64,000 bases of DNA, from assembly GCA_011053005.1 (NCBI GenBank), contig DRHW01000007.1, forward strand, positions 1-64,000, given 5' to 3'. This stretch comes from Methylophaga sp. (lineage in GTDB: Bacteria > Pseudomonadota > Gammaproteobacteria > Nitrosococcales > Methylophagaceae). The notes below the pieces were generated by a model. The model did not search any database and was not told the DNA's origin. It was given only the letters and a program-made list of their open reading frames with translations. Made by a program: the position numbers and the translations under genes. Positions 8,780 through 15,756 of this stretch are shown in pieces. The stretch's first letter is position 1, and each line of letters begins with the position of its first letter.

Positions 8780-9241
8780 TTAAACCAGTGAAATAAGAAA
8801 TGTGACCAGTAGATAAATGGTAGTAATACATCCCAAAACAATCAGTGCAGCTATGAGGATAAATAACGCCGTGGTAACGACTGAATATTCCTTCGTTTTT
8901 TCAGGGTTATGATGATAGCTATCTAGGAGCTTGGAGTTCATTGCATTAGCTTTCCAGACAAAATCAAAAAGGTCACCAAAGATAGGGATGGCGCCGACCA
9001 GTGTATCAATCATAATATTGATCATCATTCTGAATAATACTATTTTAGGTACGTTCTGCTTATATGCTTTAAAAATAATCACACTAGAAAGCCCGCTACT
9101 AACTAAGTCACCAATGCCTGGAATAAGACCTAATACGCCATCTAATCCAATCTTATATCCACCAGGTAAAGTAATACTTTCGTCCAATAACCAGCTCAGC
9201 CAGCTCTGTTTTTTTAAATTATTTTCAGATGGCTCTGCCAT
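8780..9241 (-). CDS. DUF4112 family membrane protein
   Basis: The 153-residue protein has the family core: LLDESITLPGGYKIGLDGVLG, LIPGIGDLVSSGLS, RMMINIMIDTLVGAIPIFGDLFD and KANAMNSKLL. This is followed by a C-terminal hydrophobic segment at about 123-150. The molecular function of DUF4112 is unknown. It lies among stress-type small membrane proteins on the same strand, 45 bases upstream of yqaE, which suggests co-expression. Confidence 0.83.
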   Translation of the reverse strand: MAEPSENNLKKQSWLSWLLDESITLPGGYKIGLDGVLGLIPGIGDLVSSGLSSVIIFKAYKQNVPKIVLFRMMINIMIDTLVGAIPIFGDLFDFVWKANAMNSKLLDSYHHNPEKTKEYSVVTTALFILIAALIVLGCITTIYLLVTFLISLV

Positions 9242-9348
9242 TAAATATCCTTAAAAACAGGTTGATTTGTTTAATACATTTATTATTTTTCAAACTATAT
9301 TTATTGTTACTCGTTTTTTCTAAGACCTAAACTATCTTACATATAACG

Positions 9349-9573
9349 TTATAAAAATTGTTCTGCGGCTTTTACTATCATCGCAAACAGACCAGAAGGC
9401 ACTTTGTTATTGCCTGAAGAATTACCCATAGCAGCTCCGGCTAAAAAAGCGGTGCTGATACTTTTTATCGGGTTATCTTTCACTGGTTGCATATAATCAA
9501 TCGATGCGACGTTTGCTCGCAGTGCTAATTTAGCCAGTGCTACACTTTGTTGTACAGACGCATCGCGCTCCAT
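9349..9573 (-). CDS. Small conserved-looking protein downstream of the YqjE homologue
   Basis: I start the gene at the ATG at 9573 (MERDASVQQS), which has GGGAGG 7 bases upstream; the open frame extends further to 9642 but inside yqjE and without support. The 74-residue product has an Ala/Gly-rich middle (FLAGAAMGNSSG) and may touch the membrane. I do not recognise the family; by position it stands where E. coli has yqjK. It overlaps the end of the YqjE gene by 34 bases, so the two are probably translationally coupled. Confidence 0.6.
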   Translation of the reverse strand: MERDASVQQSVALAKLALRANVASIDYMQPVKDNPIKSISTAFLAGAAMGNSSGNNKVPSGLFAMIVKAAEQFL

Positions 9574-9821
9574 AACACACCTCCCGCGATCGATAAACAG
9601 ACTAATGATGTCGCAAAGAAAGCTACAGGCATCGTGAACCATGTTGCGAAAATATAATGTACGGCAGTTAATGCTAAGGCTATAGCTGTAGCAAGAAGGA
9701 CGACACCAACCAGCATCAACATAATGACACCAGTGGTCTCAACCATTTTACGTTTGAGTAATCGCCCTTCTGCTTCTGCTAACTCGCAAAAACTAATAAA
9801 TGTTTCTGCAATAAACTTCAT
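9540..9821 (-). CDS. yqjE: YqjE / phage-holin-like family membrane protein
   Basis: The 93-residue protein has an amphipathic N terminus (FCELAEAEGRLLKRKMVET) and two long hydrophobic segments at about 30-55 and 62-86, typical of the YqjE family (DUF1469). Its start overlaps the stop of the DUF883 gene by one base (TAATG). E. coli has the same yqjD-yqjE order, in which YqjD tethers ribosomes to the membrane in stationary phase. The role of YqjE is not established. Confidence 0.78.
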   Translation of the reverse strand: MKFIAETFISFCELAEAEGRLLKRKMVETTGVIMLMLVGVVLLATAIALALTAVHYIFATWFTMPVAFFATSLVCLSIAGGVLWSAMRLYNKV

Positions 9822-10165
9822 TATTCATCTTTTTTGAAAGATTTCGAAACAAGGTAACCAACACCAAATGCGATTAATAAGCTAGCAAACGGATTTTCTT
9901 TGACTTTACCGCCCACTTTGTCGATGCCTTCGCTACCGACTTCTTGTGCATGATGTAGATGTTCGATCGCTTTTTCTCTTGCATGGTCATAATTTTCTTT
10001 GATATTTTGCTTCACATTTTGAGTCTCTTGATCACCTTTTTGTTTTAGCGCTTTTGTCAAAGAGACTACTTGATCTTTTAATTCAGCAAATTCTTTACGT
10101 AATTCAACATCTGTTGCAACATCTGTTATAGCTTTTTCAACAGTTTCTTTTGTAGTGGTAGACAT
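9821..10165 (-). CDS. DUF883 family protein (ElaB/YqjD-like ribosome-associated membrane protein)
   Basis: The 114-residue protein has a long charged helix of about 85 residues (DQVVSLTKALKQKGDQETQN) and ends in the family's C-terminal segment, KENPFASLLIAFGVGYLVSK, a single membrane anchor with a glycine-zipper-like pattern. ElaB, YgaM and YqjD of E. coli are such tail-anchored proteins that bind stationary-phase ribosomes or respond to stress through RpoS. It is followed directly by yqjE, as in E. coli. Confidence 0.87.
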   Translation of the reverse strand: MSTTTKETVEKAITDVATDVELRKEFAELKDQVVSLTKALKQKGDQETQNVKQNIKENYDHAREKAIEHLHHAQEVGSEGIDKVGGKVKENPFASLLIAFGVGYLVSKSFKKDE

Positions 10166-10221
10166 GATGATTCCTTTTTTTGATTAAAAAAATTTATAAT
10201 TTATATGGTTATGCAATGATA

Positions 10222-10398
10222 TTATTCAGGTCCAAATAACGCATAGAGAACAAGACCCAAGACTGGTAATAATAAAATGAGTACTATCCAAATTACTTTA
10301 CTGGCAGTTGATGCAGCACTTTGAGCCACTTTCACAATTGCCCAAACATCTAAAATTAATATAATTAGACCGATTAAGCCGCTTACCTCAATACCCAT
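10222..10398 (-). CDS. Small membrane protein, phospholipase D N-terminal-like (PLDc_N)
   Basis: I choose the ATG at 10398 (MGIEVSGLIG), with AGGG about 6 bases upstream; the longer frame from 10443 adds 15 hydrophilic residues with no support. The 58-residue product has two membrane helices around DVWAIVKVAQSAASTASKV and ends LLLPVLGLVLYALFGPE, the pattern of the PLDc_N domain that precedes cardiolipin synthases but also occurs alone. It is the first gene of the minus-strand stress cluster, behind the promoter region at 10456-10517. Confidence 0.8.
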   Translation of the reverse strand: MGIEVSGLIGLIILILDVWAIVKVAQSAASTASKVIWIVLILLLPVLGLVLYALFGPE

Positions 10399-10455
10399 GA
10401 TTATGTCCCTTTCTTTGCGATATAACTCGCTTTCGTTTTGCAATGTTTGCTACGG

Positions 10456-10517
10456 AATCTATAGTATCAACAGCATTTGACAAAAGCGTTAAGAGAAATC
10501 CGGTAGTGATGTAGGAC
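10456..10517 (-). promoter_or_regulatory. Promoter region of the minus-strand small-protein cluster
   Basis: Read on the minus strand, GTCCTACA (10517-10510) is followed about 30 bases later by TTTGTCA and then a TATAGA -10-like element. The order CTACA, TTTG(N)A, AT-rich -10 resembles the two copies of the promoter block at 13112 and 13719. The GTCCTACA octamer also occurs in the palindrome at 10601. The role is inferred. Confidence 0.45.
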
Positions 10518-10600
10518 AAAACCTTCAATATCGATTATTTACTCGGTATAACCTTATATATACCTTTATATATACCTTTCAATTTCATATCATATTAAGA

Positions 10601-10617
10601 TAAGTCCTACAGACTTA
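10601..10617. promoter_or_regulatory. Palindromic candidate operator upstream of the response-regulator gene
   Basis: TAAGTCCTACAGACTTA is a perfect inverted repeat (TAAGTC, five-base centre CTACA, GACTTA) located 66 bases before the ATG of the NarL-type regulator. It shares GTCCTACA with the promoter at 10456-10517. It is a plausible site for the regulator itself. Confidence 0.5.
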
Positions 10618-10683
10618 AGCCATTTGATTTGGTTTAATTGATTGCACCAAACTACAAAACGTAGGAAAAACTTAGGTAAACGC

Positions 10684-11331
10684 ATGACTAAAATTATTAT
10701 TGTTGATGACCATCTCATTGTAAGACGTGGTTTTAAAGAAATGCTCAATGAAGAAATGAGCTTCAATGTAGTGCATGAGGCTTCGTCAGGAGAGGAGCTT
10801 ATTGACTACTTAAAAAATAATTCATGTGATGTTGTTTTATTGGACATTTCGTTACCAGGTAAAAATGGCGTTGATGTACTTCGCCATATTCGTGAACGTT
10901 ATGACCATATCAAAGTGCTGGTACTAAGTGGTTATCCTGAAGAGCGCTATGCATTACCAATGATTAAAAATGGTGCAAACGGTTATATTTGTAAAGATTG
11001 TGAACAAGAAGAACTGATCAAGGCGATTCGTTTAGTGGCTGCTGGTAGACGTTATTTATCAAGTAAAACATCCGAACTGCTTGCTAATGAAGTCTTTAGT
11101 AAAAACGATACTGAGCCACACCAGTCACTTTCTGAGCGAGAGTTACAAGTATTTATAAGATTAAGTGAAGGTGCGAGCGTTTCAGACATTGCAGACGTAC
11201 TTAATCTGAGCGTAAAGACAATTAGCACCTATCGAGCACGCCTAAAAGAGAAAATGGAGTTAGGCAGTAATGCAGAGATGGCTGCTTATGCTATTAGACA
11301 TGGACTAATCGGAGGCCAAGCGGACTTTTAA
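10684..11331 (+). CDS. NarL/FixJ (LuxR-type) response regulator
   Basis: I take the ATG at 10684 (MTKIIIVDDH), with an AGG about 9 bases upstream, instead of a TTG at 10642. The 215-residue protein has a receiver domain with D8, D9 and phospho-acceptor D54 (VLLDISLPGKNG), then a GerE/LuxR helix-turn-helix at about 147-205 (LSERELQVFIRLSEGASVSD, VKTISTYRARLKEKM). It is a DNA-binding regulator of the UvrY/NarL class. A lone receiver follows after one base, and a matching HisKA_3 kinase converges. It probably governs the neighbouring stress genes. Confidence 0.9.
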   Translation: MTKIIIVDDHLIVRRGFKEMLNEEMSFNVVHEASSGEELIDYLKNNSCDVVLLDISLPGKNGVDVLRHIRERYDHIKVLVLSGYPEERYALPMIKNGANGYICKDCEQEELIKAIRLVAAGRRYLSSKTSELLANEVFSKNDTEPHQSLSERELQVFIRLSEGASVSDIADVLNLSVKTISTYRARLKEKMELGSNAEMAAYAIRHGLIGGQADF

Positions 11332-11332
11332 A

Positions 11333-11722
11333 ATGATACATAAACCACTTACTGTTTTACTGGTAGAAGACTCACCCATTATTCGTCAGGTTGTACTTGA
11401 AAGTTTAACAAGTACTGACAATATTGAAGTTGTTGGCTTTGTTGATAGTCAAATAAAAGCAATAGAACAACTTGAACGATATAAACCTAATTTAGTGATT
11501 ATCGATCTGGAATTGCTTCAAGGTAACGGTTTAGGTGTATTAAAAGAACTAGAACAAGCTCCAGAAAAATTTGGTTCACCTAAAAAAGTCGTGTTCACTA
11601 ATCACACATCTCCAGTATTGAAACGTAAATGCCAAGCTTTAGATATTGAAGGTTTTTTCGATAAATCTTATCAACTAGATGACTTGCTTGATTATGTCGA
11701 GTCTCTTTCTGCCACGGCTTAA
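11333..11722 (+). CDS. Single-domain response regulator (receiver only)
   Basis: The 129-residue protein is a stand-alone receiver: acidic pair E12/D13 in LLVEDSP, phospho-acceptor D58 in VIIDLELLQGNG and the conserved lysine K111 in FFDKSYQ. There is no output domain. It begins one base after the stop of the NarL-type regulator, so both are made from one mRNA. Its stop lies in a TTAA that also contains the stop of the opposite-strand kinase. It may act as a phosphate sink or connector in the same pathway. Confidence 0.87.
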   Translation: MIHKPLTVLLVEDSPIIRQVVLESLTSTDNIEVVGFVDSQIKAIEQLERYKPNLVIIDLELLQGNGLGVLKELEQAPEKFGSPKKVVFTNHTSPVLKRKCQALDIEGFFDKSYQLDDLLDYVESLSATA

Positions 11723-13083
11723 TCGTTCTCAAAATCAATAGGCAAAACCGCTTTGACCGTCGTACCTTGTGCAACGGGTGAAGATACTGTCGCAATACCT
11801 CCAAACATTGCTGCGCGCGCACGCATACCCGTTATGCCGTGTGTTCCTTTCTTTAGAAGCGCTTTATCAAAGCCATTACCATCATCCGTAATATAAAGCT
11901 CAATCGCATTATCTTTCATTAACAGTCGAATCGTCACATTACGCGCATTGGCATATTTACGAATATTGGTCAGTGATTCCTGACAAATTCGATACAGTGC
12001 TAACTCTAGATCACTCGAAATTGCTGGTAAATTTGTGCTTAATTCTAGGTGATATTGAGGTGGATGATCTTCTAGAAGATCTTCTGTCATCGCAGTAATA
12101 GCCTCTACTAAACCAAGCTCACGTAGTAGTGGAGGAACTAAACTATTGGTTATTGCCCGTTTAACATGAATACTATTATCAATATTTTCTAATAATCGAT
12201 CTAACCTTACTTTCATCGGATCATCTTCCGCTGGTTTTAAGGTACGCTTTATCCATGAGGTATCCATTCTTGCGGCAGTTAATGACGCGCCTAATTCATC
12301 ATGCAGTTCTCGCGCTATGCGCTTTCTTTCATTTTCGCTACTCGTAGTCACTGATGATGCAAGAGCTATGACCTCCTCAGTACGCTTATTGATAATTTTT
12401 TCTAAATTATTATTTCTCTCGAAAATCTCTCGCGTGTATTTTTTTGCTGATTGTTGCTGTTGCCGGGTTTGTCTGAAACTAATAAATAACAAAGCAAATG
12501 AAATAATCGCCAAACCAAACATAGCCCAACGTAACGTACTTAATGCATCAATGTTTGTTTGATTGGCTTGTCTAATCGAATATCGGATTCGTTCACGCAT
12601 CGCTAGAATTTTTTCTTGTGCGGCCTTAATCTCCGTTTGTACGGTTCGGTAGCTTTTTGCTCTTATATCACGGTCGTCTTGATCAGGGATCTCACTCAAA
12701 TAGATGATGATTGAAGCTAGATCCTCTTTCAGTGACTGTACTTCCTCTTTATTTACATAACTTGAACCTCCTGACTCCAAACCATCCATCGCTTTTTTAA
12801 TTTCGTCGATACTTTTATCAAACGGAATCGTAAAATAATTGTCTTTGGTCAATAATATCTTCTGAGTCTGGGTTTCAAGGTTGAGTAAATTGAGTGACAA
12901 TTTATCCGTGTAATCAAGATAGCTATAACCTAATCGATCATTCTCATTCACCATTTCAGCTTGCTGCATATATCGTGTAAAAAAAGCGAGTAAAATCACT
13001 AATAACAAGGTAATCAAGCTAAAAATAAAATTCATTTTATTTTCAACTTTTTGATCCAAAGATTCTGAAATATTTAACGACAT
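11719..13083 (-). CDS. Membrane sensor histidine kinase, HisKA_3 (NarX/DegS-like) type
   Basis: The 454-residue protein has membrane helices at about 19-37 and 184-203 enclosing an all-helical periplasmic domain of about 145 residues, similar in style to CHASE3-type sensors. A coiled-coil linker leads to the HisKA_3 dimerisation domain with H261 (RKRIARELHDELGASLTA), then an HATPase_c domain with the N box CQESLTNIRKYANA and the DDGNGFD, GTHGITGMRARA boxes. HisKA_3 kinases pair with NarL-type regulators, and one lies convergently next door. The signal is unknown. Confidence 0.9.
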   Translation of the reverse strand: MSLNISESLDQKVENKMNFIFSLITLLLVILLAFFTRYMQQAEMVNENDRLGYSYLDYTDKLSLNLLNLETQTQKILLTKDNYFTIPFDKSIDEIKKAMDGLESGGSSYVNKEEVQSLKEDLASIIIYLSEIPDQDDRDIRAKSYRTVQTEIKAAQEKILAMRERIRYSIRQANQTNIDALSTLRWAMFGLAIISFALLFISFRQTRQQQQSAKKYTREIFERNNNLEKIINKRTEEVIALASSVTTSSENERKRIARELHDELGASLTAARMDTSWIKRTLKPAEDDPMKVRLDRLLENIDNSIHVKRAITNSLVPPLLRELGLVEAITAMTEDLLEDHPPQYHLELSTNLPAISSDLELALYRICQESLTNIRKYANARNVTIRLLMKDNAIELYITDDGNGFDKALLKKGTHGITGMRARAAMFGGIATVSSPVAQGTTVKAVLPIDFEND

Positions 13084-13426
13084 AATGCGACCTAACTAAA
13101 TTTTAAAGATGAAATGCAGGATAAAGACTACACCAAGTCATGGCAAAAACCGACATCATATTTGAGATAACTGTCCTATGATAGATTCATGGGTGAGAGT
13201 GTTCAACCACTTATAACCTTGCATTAGGCTTGTAACAAAAAGTTCAAAGAGATTAATAAAATTTATATTGATGAAAGCTAGTTTTATAAGGACTATAACG
13301 CTACCGAATATGCTGCGAGGCATAGGCAACGTGGTAAAAACGTCAACAAGTAACAACGGATAATGTGTAACAAAAGATATCATAATCACATTGTCCCACT
13401 ATTTTTAAATAAACAAGGAGCACACT
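13084..13426. other. Leader region between the kinase gene and the first DUF1328 gene
   Basis: The region holds promoter block A (13112-13194) and then about 230 bases of AT-rich sequence before the DUF1328 start. A 30-codon frame from an ATG at 13271 has no ribosome binding site and is not called. A long untranslated leader is the simplest reading. Confidence 0.5.
13112..13194 (+). promoter_or_regulatory. Conserved stress-promoter block, copy A
   Basis: These 83 bases align almost without gaps with 13719-13800. Shared elements in order are AAATGCA(G/A)GA, AAAGACTACA, CCGACAT, ATTTGA, AT.ATAG and CATGGGT. The last AT-rich element is a likely -10 region, and AGACTACA and CCGACAT are likely activator sites. 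It lies upstream of the first DUF1328 gene and next to the kinase gene. Confidence 0.6.
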
Positions 13427-13591
13427 ATGATTAGTTGGGCTGTAACATTTTTAATTATCGCCATTATCGCAGGTGTATTGGGCTTATCCGGTATTGCCGG
13501 AACAGCAACACACATTGCTTGGATTTTATTTGTAGTTGGTTTGGTACTTGCATTAGTGTTCATGGTGACAGGTCGTAAACCACCAATCTGA
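13427..13591 (+). CDS. DUF1328 (YtjA-like) small membrane protein, copy 1
   Basis: The 54-residue product [10 protein letters not shown]... has two membrane helices separated by [12 protein letters not shown] and ends MVTGRKPPI, the standard DUF1328 pattern. AAGGAG stands 7 bases before the ATG. It is about 83 percent identical (9 differences in 54) to the second copy at 14019. A strong bidirectional terminator follows at 13631-13670. Function is unknown; such proteins are typically induced by stress or in stationary phase. Confidence 0.9.
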   Translation: MISWAVTFLIIAIIAGVLGLSGIAGTATHIAWILFVVGLVLALVFMVTGRKPPI

Positions 13592-13630
13592 TTACACTTA
13601 AATTTAAACTCCGGTCAGGAGTATGTACTT

Positions 13631-13670
13631 AAACTAAAAAAGCGATACATGAGTGTCGCTTTTTTAGTTT
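13631..13670. terminator. Bidirectional intrinsic terminator after DUF1328 copy 1
   Basis: AAACTAAAAAAGCGA pairs perfectly with TCGCTTTTTTAGTTT around a 10-base loop. The A-run and T-run make it work in both directions. Confidence 0.9.
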
Positions 13671-13718
13671 AATCGCTCACGAATTTTTCACTTGCTGAAG
13701 ACTGATTCCAAATCATCT

Positions 13719-13800
13719 AAATGCAAGACAAAGACTACAGCCACATCCGCATTTTGCCGACATAAATTTGAAACCTATTGTTCATAATAGTGACATGGGT
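13719..13800 (+). promoter_or_regulatory. Conserved stress-promoter block, copy B
   Basis: These 82 bases match copy A at 13112-13194 with the same order and spacing of elements (one base shorter between CCGACAT and ATTTGA). It ends 51 bases before the entericidin-like gene, and so probably drives that gene and the second DUF1328 gene. Confidence 0.6.
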
Positions 13801-13851
13801 ATTAGAACTGAGATGCCTTAACTATATGACCAAGTCTAATTGGAGAATGAT

Positions 13852-13983
13852 ATGAAAATTAAATATTTAACAACATTGTTTGCTGTGTTAATGATTAGCG
13901 CAATCAGCGGCTGTAATACTATGCAAGGTGCAGGTGAAGACATTGAAGCTGGTGGTGAAAAAATTCAAGACGCAGCTCAATAA
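13852..13983 (+). CDS. Entericidin A/B family small lipoprotein
   Basis: The 43-residue product has a lipoprotein signal peptide (MKIKYLTTLFAVLMISAISG then Cys21) and the entericidin body NTMQGAGEDIEAGGEKIQDA. GGAG lies 8 bases before the ATG. Entericidins are small outer-membrane or inner-membrane lipoproteins; in enterics ecnB is a stress-induced bacteriolytic toxin and ecnA its antidote, but in most bacteria they are general stress markers. Here it is single and sits between two DUF1328 genes, 35 bases before the second. Confidence 0.88.
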   Translation: MKIKYLTTLFAVLMISAISGCNTMQGAGEDIEAGGEKIQDAAQ

Positions 13984-14018
13984 TCACATCATTATCGAAT
14001 TTAATTAAGGAGTAAAAT

Positions 14019-14183
14019 ATGATTAATTGGGCCGTTACATTTTTAATTATTGCCATCGTAGCTGGATTGCTTGGATTTTCCGGAATTGCAGGAACAGCAA
14101 CTAATATTGCATGGATCTTGTTTGTTGTCGGATTAATATTAGCTATTCTATTTATGGTGACAGGTCGCAAGCCTAAGATCTGA
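14019..14183 (+). CDS. DUF1328 (YtjA-like) small membrane protein, copy 2
   Basis: This is a 54-residue paralogue of the gene at 13427, with the same two-helix layout and an identical SGIAGTAT turn. AAGGAG lies about 8 bases before the ATG. It follows the entericidin-like gene and precedes a terminator at 14261-14311, so it is the last gene of the block-B transcript. The flanking duplication suggests that a DUF1328 gene and its promoter block were copied locally. Confidence 0.9.
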   Translation: MINWAVTFLIIAIVAGLLGFSGIAGTATNIAWILFVVGLILAILFMVTGRKPKI

Positions 14184-14260
14184 TAAATACTATTTATTCA
14201 TCTGAATGCAGTGGTGAGCGCCAAGATTTTATCCACATCATTTAACTTCAGATGAAGACG

Positions 14261-14311
14261 CTTATCAAATCCGACCGTTCACAATAGTGGGCGGTCGGAT
14301 TTTGCTATAAG
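14261..14311 (+). terminator. Intrinsic terminator after DUF1328 copy 2
   Basis: AAATCCGACCG pairs with CGGTCGGATTT, followed by T and GC, and an outer CTTAT/ATAAG pair closes the structure. It separates the stress genes from the opposite-strand tRNA. Confidence 0.75.
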
Positions 14312-14313
14312 CG

Positions 14314-14390
14314 TGGTGTCCACGGCGCGATTCGAACGCGCGACCTTCCCCTTAGGAGGGGGATGCTCTATCCAGCTGAGCTACGTAGAC
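14314..14390 (-). tRNA. tRNA-Arg (anticodon CCT)
   Basis: The minus strand folds into a full cloverleaf of 77 bases. The acceptor strand GTCTACG pairs with CGTGGAC, followed by an encoded ACCA end. The D arm is GCTC...GAGC, the anticodon stem TCCCC/GGGGA has loop CTCCTAA (anticodon CCT, reading AGG), and the T arm has GTTCGAATC. It is isolated from other tRNA genes. Confidence 0.93.
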
Positions 14391-14603
14391 AATCAGCGGA
14401 CATTATAACAGGATGAAAATTCAGTTTTAGAACGGATTTTAATTTTTATTAAATTCAACGAATATGAAGTAATTACCGATTCCAGCACTAAAGCAAAGAA
14501 TAATAACAATCAATTTAACCTTTAACTCCTCTCAGATTAAATAAGTCGTTATTATTACTATGAATGAGCCGTTCAATAATTAGAGCAATAACTTAAATCA
14601 TAC

Positions 14604-14649
14604 CAATAAAAAAGCCGTAACGAATGCCATCGCTACGGCTTTTTTATTG
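14604..14649. terminator. Bidirectional terminator of the VPxPA-CTERM gene
   Basis: CAATAAAAAAGCCGTA pairs with TACGGCTTTTTTATTG. It lies 14 bases past the stop of the minus-strand gene. The stem core AAGCCGTA/TACGGCTT is shared with terminators at 16772 and 21736. Confidence 0.9.
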
Positions 14650-14662
14650 CTCAGTTTAGTAC

Positions 14663-15175
14663 CTAAACAGCTGTATTTTTAGCTTTACGACGTAATCCCA
14701 TAAATCCTACTAATGCAGGCGCAAATAATAATGCGGCGGCTGGAATAGGCACTGCAGACACATCAACAGATGACAATTGTACGGCCGCACCGCCCGAACC
14801 AAATGGAGATAATGTAGTAAAGCCTGAAATCGTATAAGAACCCGCACCTAATAGAACCGAAAGTGAAGAGAATTGAAGGCTTGCTAAAGCCGCATCAAAA
14901 TTCCCACCCAAGTTCGGAGCTCCCAGTATGGCTGTTGATGTATTCCAAGTAGTGATGCCATTAGTAAATGAAAACTCATCCCCCGACTCATAAGCATCCG
15001 TAACGGTAAACAATGCTTGTTCGGTCAGCGTAAAACTAAATGTGTCTTCCCATGAAGTGCCAGCGTCATCAAAGTAAAAATCCTGCCAGCCGCCATCGAC
15101 AGTTAAATTGATGTTAGCTGCATTCACGTTTGCAATTGATAATAGGCTCAAAAGAGCAATTGATAATTTTTTCAT
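14663..15175 (-). CDS. VPxPA-CTERM (exosortase-type) sorted surface protein
   Basis: The 170-residue protein has a signal peptide (MKKLSIALLSLLSIANVNAA), a secreted beta-rich domain of about 120 residues and a C-terminal sorting signal. That signal is VPIPAAALLFAPALVGFMGL followed by basic RRKAK, which is the VPLPA-CTERM variant of PEP-CTERM. Such proteins are handled by an exosortase and are linked to exopolysaccharide or biofilm export; no exosortase gene is in the window. The mid-domain is not assigned. A structured leader RNA candidate lies upstream at 15207-15288. Confidence 0.82.
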   Translation of the reverse strand: MKKLSIALLSLLSIANVNAANINLTVDGGWQDFYFDDAGTSWEDTFSFTLTEQALFTVTDAYESGDEFSFTNGITTWNTSTAILGAPNLGGNFDAALASLQFSSLSVLLGAGSYTISGFTTLSPFGSGGAAVQLSSVDVSAVPIPAAALLFAPALVGFMGLRRKAKNTAV

Positions 15176-15206
15176 AACATTTCCTTATTATAAAATTATA
15201 GAAAAT

Positions 15207-15288
15207 GCAGCTCAGCCATCTTGAGTAGCGTACAAAAGATCTGAAGCTTTCCGTACCTGGCTCACGCCAAGGTTGGCATAGAATTGAG
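15207..15288 (-). promoter_or_regulatory. Candidate c-di-GMP-I (GEMM-I)-like riboswitch in the leader of the VPxPA-CTERM gene
   Basis: The minus strand reads CCAACC, a stem CCTTGGC/GCCAGG capped by a GTGA (GNRA) tetraloop, then TACGGAAAGC and AGATCT, and finally GATGGCTGAG. This follows the class I layout AAACC-stem-GNRA-GGGACGCAAAGC-..GGTCT..-GATGG. Outer strands CTCA and TGAG can pair as P1. Several consensus bases differ (GGTACGG instead of GGGACGC, and no clear P3 loop), so it may be degenerate, a variant, or a chance resemblance. Confidence 0.38.
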
Positions 15289-15652
15289 TATTAGAGAGAT
15301 TGAAAACTCAATCTCAGATAAGCATAAAATAAATTATCTGTATTATCTACTGTACTTTAGTACTAGCGTTATTTAATCGTGGCTCACTCTTTTCTATAAC
15401 AAGTAAAAAAGCAAATCAGCATCAGTAATTTCTCAATGCGACCCCATAAGCTCACTTTAAAATGCTGGCAATACCCTTATTAGATTACGCAGTTGTCCAT
15501 TAACGCTCTACTCTCCATCTTAAAATCTTAAATTTAACAATAATTTTAAATCTATCAACAAAGTAATAGCCCTTAAACAGCCTAATTGCTTATCAAATTA
15601 CACCTTTTATCGTATTAACCACACAAATTGTAAAAATATATTTAACCAGCTA

Positions 15653-15681
15653 TTGCACATGATAATAAGAATGATTATCAT
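15653..15681 (+). promoter_or_regulatory. Promoter with overlapping Fur-like box before the S4-paralogue operon
   Basis: TTGCAC (-35, 15653-15658), a 17-base spacer and TATCAT (-10, 15676-15681) form a good promoter. GATAATAAGAATGATTATC at 15661-15679 matches 16 of 19 positions of the Fur consensus and covers the spacer and -10, as expected for repression. The same design occurs at 51144. Confidence 0.65.
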
Positions 15682-15756
15682 TAGCGTATAATTTAAAATC
15701 AACACATGCACCGTTTGGCATTAAACAGCTAAATATTTGCATGAAAGGAATGAACC

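Larger units (their letters stand above)
15176..15756. other. Divergent intergenic region with two regulatory elements
   Basis: These 581 AT-rich bases lie between the divergent VPxPA-CTERM and rpsD-paralogue transcription units. They contain the leader RNA candidate at 15207-15288 (minus), a perfect 8-base hairpin GAGATTGA/TCAATCTC at about 15297-15316 and the Fur-like promoter at 15653-15681 (plus). I see no gene. Confidence 0.6.

Noticed and set aside
12317..12562. Plus-strand open frame inside the histidine kinase gene
   Set aside because: It is an antisense shadow of a well supported coding region, with no independent signal.
13271..13363. 30-codon open frame in the leader of DUF1328 copy 1
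   Set aside because: No ribosome binding site and no recognisable features; most likely untranslated leader.
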